Source: Lytechinus pictus | Taxonomy: Eukaryota > Echinodermata > Echinoidea > Temnopleuroida > Toxopneustidae | Length of the DNA: 64,000 nt | NCBI RefSeq assembly: GCF_037042905.1 | Contig: NC_087261.1 | Span: forward strand, 25,502,317-25,566,316 | Direction of reading: 5' to 3' | Shown here: piece after piece, positions 1 through 11,400 of the stretch | Numbering within the stretch: the first letter of the stretch is position 1 | Layout: every line of letters begins with the position of its first letter | The notes under the pieces: generated by a model | Database searches by the model: none | Seen by the model: the letters and a program-made list of their open reading frames with translations, nothing else | What the model was told of the DNA's origin: nothing | Made by a program: the position numbers and the translations under genes

Positions 1-1890
1 AAAAATCATTTCAAAATATCGGTGAAGGTGTTATTATTTTTTTTTTAATTGGAGTTAATAGAATTTCGAATGCTTGATTTGTGACGCCATAAACAAGCAG
101 TTGCTCTATATTCTATGTAATATAAAATGCCAAAATTTCCCATTTTTAATGGTCCGTAATGACCCACTTTTTTTCTTTTTGGAACGAGTAGGGGTATGAA
201 GTTATCTATTGAAATACTGAATGTACAATAAAAGTCATTATCATGTATTTCTTGACATTTCATTTACTTTTTTTTACCATAATTATATCCTATAGCTGCT
301 CGCATAGGCCTACGCCGTCACAAATCATTTTTTTAGAAATCTCACCTTTAATTTTTTTTTGGGTGGGGGATGGATTTTCCTCGAACGCATACCAATTTTT
401 CAAATTATTTTTTTCTGCTATTTTCATAATAAACTTTAAATGAATTCACCTTTGCACTACTTAATTTTTTCAAAGACAAATTACATCTAGTCATCATCAT
501 CATCACCAACTTCATTCTCATCTTCATCACCACTACCACCATCATCATCTTCACCAAGATAATTTTCATCATCATAATCATTGCCATCATCGTCTTTCTT
601 TTTTTCTTATTTTTTCCCCTACCAGTTCTTTTTTTCCCTTCATATTTTCCTCCTTTTTTTAGAGGGGCACACCACCACGCCCCCTCACTGGATATCCGCC
701 TCTAAATGTATTTGATGTTGTATATAAGTTGGAGGATGCCTCATGAATTGAAATAACAGAGAAAATAAGGAAATGGAAAAAAGTAAGAAGAAAAAGAAGG
801 ATGAGGAGAAGAAAAAAAGAAAGCCAAACAAACAAGAAAAAACAATATCAAAATTTCGTAATAAAGTCTTCTACGTCAGTTTAATAATTATGTTTTCAAT
901 GAAATGAGAACATAAAAGAATTGAAACAAGTAAAAAGGGCTACATCATAGTTAAAAGAAATAGAGGGAAGCTCCGAGACAATAAAAAAGGGTAAAAAAAT
1001 AAGAAAAGACTTTGAAACACTCACAACACAAGCATTATAAAAAAATTGGGAATAAGCGAGGACAAGTAGCTGAGGGACCCCCCCCCCTCTCGCTCTAGTT
1101 ATTTATCTATCAAACTCGCATTTACAAGAACTTCTTACTAATCAAAATGTTGCGAGCAAAAAGCACGAGCTGGCATTTTTTTTTAATATTCAAAACTGAT
1201 AGAGAGACACCTTTTAAACAATTCATGAAACATAATAATCATTCATTAGCTCAATCGAATCATTCGATTGCGAAAGGATCTGAGAATTTAGTGTTTTTAG
1301 GAATTCATTAGAAGCATAAAATTGTATCTCAACATTAAAATAAGACGGGCGCAACGCATGAGCTAAAGCTTTATATACCAATACAAAATTTGGACATTTA
1401 AAATATTTTCGTAGTTATGAAAAAGATTGATGATGAAAGCTCGAATCCCGAGGAGGAATATTTTTTATTAATTGACTTTTAAAAAGGCTGTTCTAAGCCC
1501 CATTTAATATTTGATTATAAGTCGAATAAAACAGTAAAAGCTGAAAAAATAAAATATTTTTTTTCCATCATTATTCTCTTTCTCTTTAACCCTGGTTCCT
1601 TTTTTTCTGGGGAGTATTTTGGTTTTGGTTTAAAAAAAGAGAGAAAAAAAGATAATTGCTGGCTTGTGGACGGTAGTGGAAGGGACACCCCCCCCCCCCC
1701 GTACTTATGCGTTACGCCAATATTGGACCAAATTATCCTACATGTCCGAGGCGAAACTTGTGAAATCAATATAAAAAAAAAAATTAAAGCTTGCGCTGTT
1801 TAACTTCAATCTCTTTCACCCAAATTTACGATGAATGCTAGCGTTATGAAATATATAACTATCAACGTCTGGTGAAAAGAATAACCAACC
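1..1890. other. AT-rich intergenic DNA, no gene seen
   Basis: No credible coding exon, RNA gene or bounded transposon is seen. The stretch holds homopolymers, a degenerate ATC/CAT trinucleotide repeat at about 488-600, and C-runs near 1080 and 1690. Short open frames are low complexity. Confidence 0.6.
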
Positions 1891-1899
1891 GATCACCTG

Positions 1900-1995
1900 A
1901 CGAGAACGCGTATCACGTGATCTGCATATCAGCTCCGATCGAGAGTCAGAAGTGAAGAGCAACTGCCAAGAAAATCAAGAAAAGGTCGTCAAAAT
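1900..1995 (+). promoter_or_regulatory. Candidate 5' non-coding exon and promoter region of MCPH1
   Basis: A relatively GC-rich patch in AT-rich surroundings contains a CACGTG E-box at about 1914-1919 and ends at a consensus splice donor (GTAAGT at 1996-2001). If used, the first intron would be about 6.4 kb and join the acceptor at 8391-8392. The unspliced sequence would read ATG-TAA at the donor, so this would be untranslated. No transcript evidence is available, so this is inference. Confidence 0.25.
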
Positions 1996-2231
1996 GTAAG
2001 TTTCCCTTAATTTCTTTCATTTTTTGTTGTTGCTAACAATGCATTTACACACTAAAATTTAAATTTCAATAAAAGAAACGAATTATAGCTTCTACTTGTG
2101 ATATAAATATAGAAATATCCTGTTCTCAAAGATTTCTAACACAAAATACTACTGATGTCGCCTATGAGGTCCATACATGTAATGTTTGGACCTCATTGGT
2201 ACTAGGAGTGGCCAAAACCCACTCACACGTA

Positions 2232-5200
2232 TTGCGAGGTTAGTCATGTTAGTATACCCATGGACCTATTACGAATGGACATTCAACGAGAGTATTTTAT
2301 GACCAGAGCGTGATCGGTTCATCACGGACGGACATTTGATAGATTTTGAAAACTTTGAAGGCTTGTAACAAATTAGGAATAAGATGAACATGGTTCCTTT
2401 TTGTTTTATAGTGAAGGGTAGGACAAAGTATGCTGAATGATGAAAAAAGTTTGTTGCCATGGTTACCTACAAACATAGGTAGCCACTAAATGTGCCATAT
2501 CACGGACGGACATGATAGAAATGTGGTTTTCAGAATTTTTGAACATTTTTATTGTTTCTATCTAAATAGCTTAACTTTGACCAATAATTGTTAATGCAAC
2601 TTACACTCAGGTATGTTAGCTTCTATGTTCAGCATATTGAATTCTCAACCAATATCAAACTTCTGAGAGAATTGCAAATATTTTCCATCACGGACGGACA
2701 TCTCGGACGGACATCACGGACGGACACAATTAAAATACATTGGAAGTACCTTGTAAGAAGTTCTTATTACTTGTTTGGGGGAACAAATGCTATTGTATTG
2801 ATAATTTGTACATTTTTTTATATGATTAAACAATATTAGTTGCACAATCAAGTTGCTACAACTTCAATCAAGTTGCTACAACTTGATTTGAGTTGTAGCA
2901 ACATGATTTCTATGCTAGACACACAAAATAATGTAGCCATATGATTGCTTTTAAACACAGTTCTTTTCAAAATCAAATATCCTATTAAATGCACATTGTC
3001 TTCTTTTCAATTTAGAGAATACTATAGTTGGTACCAAATCAACATCCAGTGGATCAATGATCATGTTGATACTTTTTACGATACATCATGATGATACATG
3101 TTCATACATTTTTAGGCATTAATTTTCGAAGAGCACAGATTTTTTTTTTTATGTCCATTGACTAAATCCAAAAGATACACAGGTTGCTGATCATTATGCT
3201 TGTTTGGTAGATCAAGTATGACCACAACACTTATCCAGGCTCTCTTCAAATTCATCTTTTGTCCATATTAAAGAGGAGACACCCCTTCACATCAACAGCC
3301 CTCATGTATTTAGGCCCTGACCGAATCCAAAATTGAAATCAGATACCAATTAAACTTCTAAACACTGCAGTGCAAGCTTTATATGAATTGTATGCATTTT
3401 CAGATTACCAGATCAGCAATTTGCCCAAAATTAGCTCCAAAATGGACTTAGAAAAAGAATTCTTGTACTTTTCACAAGCCTCAGGGACGTGATGTCATGT
3501 TCTATTAGAAGCATTGTGAATCCATAGGTTTGTACATGGAAAAAAAACAATGATTTTTTTTTCTGCTTATCAGAATATGCATTCTACTTTCTTCTTTTCC
3601 ATCACTTTCTGCAAGCTTCAATTGATGAAATATACAGCTTTTGACTTATTCTTGCTCTATTTCATTTCCAGCTTTTTGGCATACATGTAACTTCCAACTC
3701 TATCTGCATTCCATTTATGTTTAAAAAAAATTTCCTGACAACAATTAAGCCCCAATAACAGCCAAAGAAAGATTTCACAAAAAAATGTGAAGAGTTGTAG
3801 GTTTCCATCCATTTGAGTTCTGAATAATTCTCAGTACCATTTTTCACTGCAAATTGGAACTAAAATTAAATTCATAATCTGCTCAGTATTTGCTCATTGT
3901 CTGTCCGTGATGAAATTAATGTCCGTCTGCGATTATTTTGATTGATTTATGATATGGATAAAATGTATGGATTTTAGCTATATTCAAATGAAATGATGTA
4001 CAGTGTCTAGTGAGATGCTTCTACACACTTTTATTTTTGTTTCTATTCTGATAAAGAATAAAAAGCTGAATCCATACAGATTATCCATATCATAAACTCA
4101 ATAAAAATGATCACGGACGGACATTAATTTCATCACGGACGGAAATTTCAAAATGGAATGTTAACATCTACCAGAAAAATTTACTTCCCATATTTTTTCT
4201 ACTATTGATGATAGATTAATGTTCAGAGTACAAGAAAATCCAAACCAAATTGGAGTAACTTTGAAAACAATAAAACTAGAGTGAATTGAGTTTGAGTGAA
4301 TTTACACTGTCCGTCCGTGATGAAATTAATGTCCGTCCGTGATCATTTTTGATTGAGTTTATGATATGGATAAAAAGTATGGATTTCAGCTATGTTCAAA
4401 TAAAATGATGTACAGTGTTTAGTGAGATACCTCTACACCTTTTTATTTTTTATTTCTATTCTGATAAAAAATAAAAAAACTTTTTATATTTTTTTTCATC
4501 ACGGACGGAAATTTCAAAATGGAAATGTTCACACCTACCAAAAAAAATTACTTCCCAATATTTTTTTTCTACTAATTTATGTTTGATAATAGATTAATGT
4601 TCAGAGTGCAAGAACATCCAAACCAAATAAGAATAACTTTAAAAACAATAAAACTAGAGAGAATTTAATTTAAGTAAAAATGTCCGTCCGTGATGAGAGG
4701 TAATAGCACCCCCACGAATAAAATGGACTATTCCAGTACTTTCGGATTTATCAATCTTCATGAAACTGAATTCTTTGAAACCTGAGATATCAAAGATTAT
4801 CTTAAAAGCAATTTTGATAGAAATATCTAAAAAAAAAAATTTCACCTCAATGCTAACCCTTAACCGATCATGCTCACCACCACCTGTTTCCAGCTGTCAA
4901 AATCGCTGTCTAACCCTTAACTTTCTCTTTACGCAGTTTTTACGACCACCGCCCGGGGCGATTGTTTACACAAGCTCCTTTCGCCCATTGATCGTCACCG
5001 ATCGATCACTGGCCCTCTTTCGACCAAAGGTGGTCATGTTTTAGCCCCGATTGCCAAAAGGGAAAGTCCCTACATTACCTAGAATGCAATGCGCAATTCA
5101 TATCCGGTTTTTCAGTACATTATTTTAGGCTGTCTATAATGTGCGATTGTCGTCTGTCCATCAAAAAAAAATCCTGTTAAATTTCATCAATCCTGTGGAA

Positions 5201-5957
5201 TTTTATGCCCAAATGAAAATCAACTTCTGACCGAAGGTAAGTGCTACTATCGACATCAATACTGTCCGAAAAAGATGAAATTTTAACGTTTTTCCGCAGA
5301 TTTTTTCGTCGAATTTCAAGTGCTTTTTTGCCATAGATATACGGATCTGCAAGGTGATGTCAATGCATTTCATTTCCGGTTGTTAGCGATGTACGTAAAA
5401 AATACGTTTATGCACGCCTGTTTTCTTGTTTCTGCTATCATTTTCATAGCGCTAACGTTCGCTGCTGTGCGTTGCTGTTGATAAAGTGAACGAACAACAT
5501 CGCAATGTGTAGGAGCAGCGTACAATTGATTTCCGCTGTCCATCAGTGAGAGCATGGTGAGAGCGTTTTTTACGACCGGCTTGATGGGTGTCAGCTGCCA
5601 GCGCTCTGTTTATAAAAGGATTAGCGGCGATGGTCTTTGTGTCAAAGGAGGGGATTCGTTGAATGTCCATTCGTAATAGGTCCATGGTATACCCAGTTGT
5701 TGTGTGTCCGGACAGGTTGTGTGTCCGGACGATCAATTTTAGTAAGTCATTTGGAAAAAATTACAAGCGAAGTTTCATCAATTTTTAGTACAAAATGTTA
5801 GAAAATATTATAAAGAACAAAATAGAAGATGATCACAAGTATTGAATTAATATTTTTAGTGTAGGCCTAATCCAAAGACAAAAAAGAAGGCTTCAAAAAG
5901 ATAAACTGTCCGGACACCCGACCCCCCATCCTATTACTATTAGTATACTAACCTCGC
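2232..5957. mobile_element. Inverted-repeat element rich in TGTCCGTCCGTGA motifs
   Basis: The left end (about 2232-2287) recurs reverse-complemented in two pieces at the right (about 5654-5694 and 5929-5957). The two pieces are separated by about 235 bp that looks like a later insertion. Inside, the motif TCACGGACGGACA or its complement occurs about thirteen times: near 2322, 2500, 2688, 2702, 2714, 3902, 3920, 4111, 4133, 4308, 4330, 4498 and 4680. No transposase frame is present, so the element would be non-autonomous. The superfamily is not recognised. Confidence 0.55.
3899..4693. repeat. Tandem duplication with internal hairpin
   Basis: Two diverged direct units (about 3902-4307 and 4308-4679) each start and end with TGTCCGTCCGTGA-type motifs. 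A third copy of the motif begins at 4680. Within unit 1, 3902-3975 is reverse-complementary to 4068-4142, giving a stem of about 70 bp with a loop near 95 bp. Confidence 0.6.
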
Positions 5958-6093
5958 ACCACGAACCGCGTTTGGCAGTGGATTTCTAACTAGTGGGTCG
6001 CGCGTGCTGGGATCTCACTTCTTGGGTCCACAACACACGACGTCTATGGCTTGAATTTTCTGTGCGCGGCGGCATGTAATGAACCCTTGGGTG

Positions 6094-6898
6094 GCCAAAA
6101 CCTGAAACTTTCACCCCCGAGATTTCTACTTTCCTTCTAAAAGATCTAGCTCTAAATCATGATGTATGATGGGGGGACCTAAACTCTAAAGCTACGCACT
6201 TTGTTTTCAAACAATAAAAACTATCCCAATTTTAATATTTCAACAAATATCTTTCACTAATTTGTGGCAAACATTCTAAAGATCATTAACCAAGAAGAAA
6301 ATATCGCAAAACTCACTAATACGAAAATCCCGCCGTGTTTTCCGAACACCTTTTGATTTCGCCACCCGATGTAGAAGGGGTCCTAAAGCTACGCACTTGA
6401 TTTATCATGCAAAAAAATAGTATTTCCTGTGCCTCAATTTCTAAAATATATTAATATTATTATAGGATAAAATGATACTTAAGCGAATATAACTCCAAAA
6501 TTCGAAACAGTTGTTGGTTTTCTCTGCATTTAGAGATTTACTGCAGCCTCTGTAGAAAAAATTGAACAGGAATCGTTCGTCACTCTGCAGTCACAGTTCC
6601 ACACACAGAGTGCGCATTTGCCATAAAAACTGTATGCGCAATGAGTGCGTAGCTTTAGGACCCGCGTCCGTAACGTTGGGGAAGTACAATAAGAAACAAG
6701 ATGGCGGCGTAAACATCGGGCAAGTCTCTTCCGTCTTTTCACAATATTTTTTCATTTTTTTGATGAATTCTTGTTTTAAAAATAACAACGAGAGCGTAGA
6801 AATGTCGGAAATTAAGTTTTATCCCATGTACATGATTTAGAGCTAGATCTTTTAGAAGGAAAGTAGAAATCTCGGGGGTGAAAGTTTCAGGTTTTGGC
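6094..6898. mobile_element. MITE with perfect 68-bp terminal inverted repeats
   Basis: Positions 6094-6161 and 6831-6898 are exact reverse complements over 68 bp. The interior has no transposase. A shorter inverted pair sits inside (near 6190-6205 and 6645-6660). A rearranged relative lies in opposite orientation at about 7490-7760, sharing the arm sequence and the inner part. Confidence 0.7.
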
Positions 6899-6904
6899 TG
6901 GCTT

Positions 6905-7470
6905 TGTGTGGGTCTATGAGATAGAAGGCCTGGCTTTGTACGAGAGTAACCTTACGTTAATAAATGATTTTTACTCTCTAGAAGCCGCCTGGCTAGTTTA
7001 GCCTGGAGGCGTTTGGGGAGTAAAATTATTTCTACTATAGGCCTACGTAGGCTTACTCCCCATGACGCCTGGCACGGCAAGGCATTGGGCCACACGAAGG
7101 AGAGTTTTTGGAGAAAACAATGTTGCTCAAAAATACTTGATTTGTTTAACTTATCACACAATTTTGTAAATGGAAAAGAAGTTCATTTCCCCCATTAGGC
7201 ACTCATAAATTTTTTTTACACGAAAAATAATACAAATATTAAGAAAAATCATGTAAGAAGATGAGCAGATGCACCGATGATCTTGTCGCCATATTTCCTT
7301 CTTTGTTCGTAGCCTAGTTACAAGATGCGTATAGAGGGCGACGATATCATGAGCAGTGCCAATTAAAAAAAAAAAAAATGAATTGTAAAATACTTGCATT
7401 AGCTCATAAATATTTATTGGCTAATGCAAGTATTTTACAATTCACGATTATCATCGGCCGATTGAAGTTT
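6905..7470. repeat. Dispersed repeat, second copy at 62.76 kb
   Basis: The segment aligns by eye with 62755-63215. Shared blocks include the sequence around 7245-7365 versus 63001-63115. It ends in a perfect hairpin at 7379-7444. Confidence 0.6.
7379..7444. repeat. Perfect 25-bp hairpin
   Basis: Arms 7379-7403 and 7420-7444 are exact reverse complements around a 16-nt AT-rich loop. This is part of the 7-kb dispersed repeat; the 63-kb copy keeps only fragments of it. Confidence 0.8.
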
Positions 7471-7489
7471 TTTTCCATGTGTGTGTACA

Positions 7490-7760
7490 GCGCAAAAAAC
7501 TAAAACTTTCGCCCCCGAGATGTCTACTTCTAAAAGATCTACGTTAGATCTAGATCTAGCCATAAATCATGTAAATGGGATACAACTTAATTTCCGACAT
7601 TTCTACAATATTGATTTCATTTTTAAACAAGAATTCATTAATAGAACAAGAAAAATATTATGAAAAGATGGGGAAAACTTGCCACGATGTTTACGTCGCC
7701 ATCTTGTTCTCTTTGTTTTTCGCCAAGCTACAAGACGCATCCTCGATATGCTTTTATTAT
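7490..7760. repeat. Rearranged copy of the 6.1-6.9 kb MITE
   Basis: The sequence from about 7503 repeats the arm of the neighbouring MITE. 7565-7740 matches the reverse complement of its right interior (about 6680-6840), with small indels. Confidence 0.55.
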
Positions 7761-8098
7761 TTGATTTTGATATGATTTTTCGTCAAACATAATTTGAATG
7801 TTTAGGGGCCAAGAAATAAAATCAACAGTGTATGCTTTCAGTCTGTCTTTCATGAGAAATGTGAACTTGAAATGAACGTTACCGATACGGTCTGGGCAGC
7901 TTGATCGGCACATTGGCACTGTAACTGAGACGTCTCCTCACCATGCAGTTTTGAAAAGTGCATGGCTCTTTTTGAACATCTTTTCCTGAAGACTCTGCAA
8001 ATGAGAATAAAAAGTAATATCCAGGGATATACTCGGATAGATTCTAGACACGATTCAACGTCCGTATTTTTCCAAGAATGTGGCAGGTGATGGACCAG

Positions 8099-8223
8099 GG
8101 GCCCGTTTCATAAAGAGTTACAACTGTTAACAGGGCTCAGCAGCCAATCAAAATCAAGGTTTCCATGGTAGTTGCCATAATGGCAAAGTTACAACGGTTG
8201 TAACTCTTTATGAAACTGGCCCA
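8099..8223. mobile_element. Short MITE with GGGCCCGTTTCATAAAG ends
   Basis: About 30-bp imperfect terminal inverted repeats (start GGGCCCGTTTCATAAAG, end CTTTATGAAACTGGCCC) surround a 65-bp core. It belongs to a set of MITEs with similar ends in this window (12.05, 20.2, 26.0, 34.5 and 48.4 kb). It lies upstream of the first MCPH1 coding exon. Confidence 0.7.
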
Positions 8224-8392
8224 TGGTCTTGATGTGATACAATCACCCAAACCAAGTCCATTGTTGATTTCCTATAATTGATAGGCAAAACCAGGGCAAT
8301 TCTATTATTATTGTAATGACTGGTCAGTGGTCAACCAACTTTGAAAACTGCATCGTTTTTCAAAACGATTGTATTCTGATACTCTATTTCAG

Positions 8393-8498
8393 GGAGGAAG
8401 GAAGAGTTCCGTTGAGACCTTTGCTGATGATGCATTTGTGATGGAGAGTGAGGATGACATCCCCAATACGCAGCAGGTTGATGATCGGGTGCTCAAAG
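8393..8498 (+). CDS. MCPH1 first coding exon
   Basis: The acceptor AG is at 8391-8392 and the donor GTACGAAG starts at 8499. The chosen ATG is at 8441 and gives 19 codons plus one base. The split codon completes the Asp that opens the VVAYIEV strand of BRCT1. Bases 8393-8440 are open in the same frame without another ATG, so they are treated as 5' UTR unless an upstream exon supplies a start. Confidence 0.75.
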
Positions 8499-11400
8499 GT
8501 ACGAAGACTTTATTTGATTGTTGGAATTTGATGTATGCTTCTGCTGTACGCTCCCTCTAGTCGATCTTCAATGAGTCGGATATTCACTCAAGTCAAAGCA
8601 ATTTTTTGTAGACCAGATCATGCGAAACGTGTTATAGATATTTATAAACCTCTTCTAAGTTGAATTTCTTCTAGTCGAACAGTACACAATGAATATTGTA
8701 CATATATTCTTTTCTTAAAAAGCAATAAAGAATTGTTTTTTCACTCTTTCTCGAAGATGTTGTTGCGTATATCGAAGTGAGAACCAAGACGGAGAACCGA
8801 TCCAAGGGAGTTTCTAAGCAATTAGAGCTACTAGGTGCAAAGGTGAGTTCAAAAATCCTGTAGCATCAGATTTCATCTCAATCTCATTTTTTAAAATTAT
8901 TTTGAGGCAGAAGGTTTTATTGGACAACTACCGGTATATGTTCTTCTCTGTCAATGTGGAGGAAATTAATTTGTATGTCAGTACATGCATGTATTATTCT
9001 TTGTTTCCTCTTCTCATTAGATCGAGAAAAAGTTCACCAACGATGTCACTCACGTGGTATGGAAAGATGGGAAGAAGTCGACAAGAGACAAGGCAGTCAA
9101 GAAGGGTGTCAGACTTGTGTCTGTACTCTGGGTTGATAGGTAAGTGATGGCGCGGTCGCATTTCCTTATTAACAGCGGCCGTACGTTGAGTCGAAAACAG
9201 CCGTTTCAACATTTTCTGTACCAGCTACATATAGGTGGTTTGAATGAAAATGAATGAAACGGCTGTTTCCGACTCGCTGTATGGCCTCCGTAGGGGAAAT
9301 GTGACTGCAGCATAAGGGAGGTTCCATGACATGTGCTCCTTCAACAATTGCTCTGATTGGAAATTCAGCCAAACATAAAACCTAACCTCCAAAACTAAAT
9401 AAACCCTAATACCTTATGTTTACATTATTCTGAACCAAAATCTCTATTACAATCCCAACTCTAACCCCATGCCCTCTGAGAAATTAAGACCGGAGAAAAT
9501 GTGTCACCAGAAGGGAAACCAGGGCCCTGTAACACAATGCTTAGCAATCGATCATAGAGCAAAGTTGTATGCTTGATTGCATTGATCATAATTTGCAATC
9601 GATTGTAATAATATGATCAATCAATTAATAAAGGCATATGATTTAGAAGTTATACAAAAATGCATAGCAAATTGTGATTCGAAGCTGATTCGAATCCCAA
9701 GCTAAAGCCAGGGTTATAATACTAGCAGGGCACGCAGCGGCTGAGAGACCAGTTTTCGGAATTGAAGTGGCTTTCCCTGGTAAATTTACCACTAGTATTA
9801 TTGTTATTATTCAATATTAGGAAATTTAATTGTTCCCTTTAAATCAAGTATGATTGGAAGAATGTTTTGCTTAGCAGTTGCACAAAAAGTGTCTCGCAAA
9901 TTGTGATTCAAAATTATGAAATTTGTTCCCTTTATTCCACTATGATCAGGAAAACATCACTTTGAGCAATCATTTATTTCGTCAATTGACGTGATTGTCT
10001 TTTTTCTTCTTCTTAACCTGATAGTTGTAAGCAGAATCAAGAACACGTTGCGGAATCTCTCTTCCCCATCTCTGCCCCCGATGATAAAGATATTCAGATC
10101 GGCAAGTTAAAGGTAAACTAAAAATATTTTATTAAGGTACCCCTCCCCATCTTCTGAGATATCAGCCCCAGTTTGCATGGTCATGACAAAAATTTGCTTG
10201 ATGGTAGAAAATGATCTAATGTAAGGCGTTACACAGACCTGCCAACTAGTACGTTTTAGGCGTATTAAGTACGTTTTTGCAACCAAAATACGGCAGTATG
10301 TTTTTTATTTAAATTATTATTATAATTTTTTTTTTTTTAATGAAAACGTAATTTGTCGAGAAAAATCATCTCTATATGTCTCTATTTCATAAAACGTACA
10401 CAAATATGGTTATTAGATCAATGTAATTTCAGGTAACTTACAGAATACAGTTTTTCATTCCCAGAGGTTGGCAGGTCTGGTTACATACCTAAATTTCTAA
10501 AACTCTATTCATTTTACATGAATTAGATATTCCAATGAATGCACTTATAGAATTTAGCGTTACATACATAAATAAGGCCCTTGAACTGATGTTTTTTGTA
10601 TGTATAGAGACTCTTTTGGGATTCTGATCAAATGCATACTGCCCAAAAAAAACTGGCATTTGTGCGGTTTCTTATGTACTTCATTGTATTATGCTAATCT
10701 AGGCATGATTAGAATTTAGCTGTAAAATCTATAAATAAATTCCCTTGAACTGACATTTTTCTTTGTATGTTTAGAGATTATTTGTGGAATTTTGATCAAA
10801 TGCACCTATTTGATTGTAATAATTTATTCATTTCAACGAAAAATAGTGTACAAATGATGAAAAAAGTGAAAAAAGGAAGCGTTTCATCAACATATTTGTC
10901 CGGCAAGTTGTCATATCTGGCAGCTTCCCTCGATTTTGAATGGCTGAGAAGCATATGTTACTATGGTAACTCAGATAATACAGGACTTGACAGATAAAAC
11001 GACTGACAGATCCTTTCATGAAACACTACCCTGACAATTTGTCGGACAAACATGTTGATGAAATGCTCCGCAGGTCCATGAACCTACACTGGTTCAAGGC
11101 AGGTTGATTTGAAAATCGTTATTGAGAAAAATCATCTCTATATGTCTCTATTTCATAAAACTTACACAAATATGGTTATTAGATCAATGTAATTTCAGGT
11201 AACTTTTGTTAAAACCAGGGTGAGATATACACATGTTTAAATGTTTTTTTTTTTTCATAGATCTGCAAGAGCAGTGCGCATTTTAGCTTGCATGCAGCTT
11301 GAGCGCCGTGATGAGCGAGTGCGCCACGCATTTTATTATGAAATACACTTTTTTTGGGAAAAATACACTTTTTTTAATCACAGAATACAATTTTTCATTC

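Noticed and set aside
405-590. Met/Val-rich 61-residue frame
   Set aside because: Translation of an ATC/CAT simple repeat.
5370-5736. Overlapping 61- and 94-residue minus frames
   Set aside because: They run through the inverted end of a transposon and show no domain or splice context.
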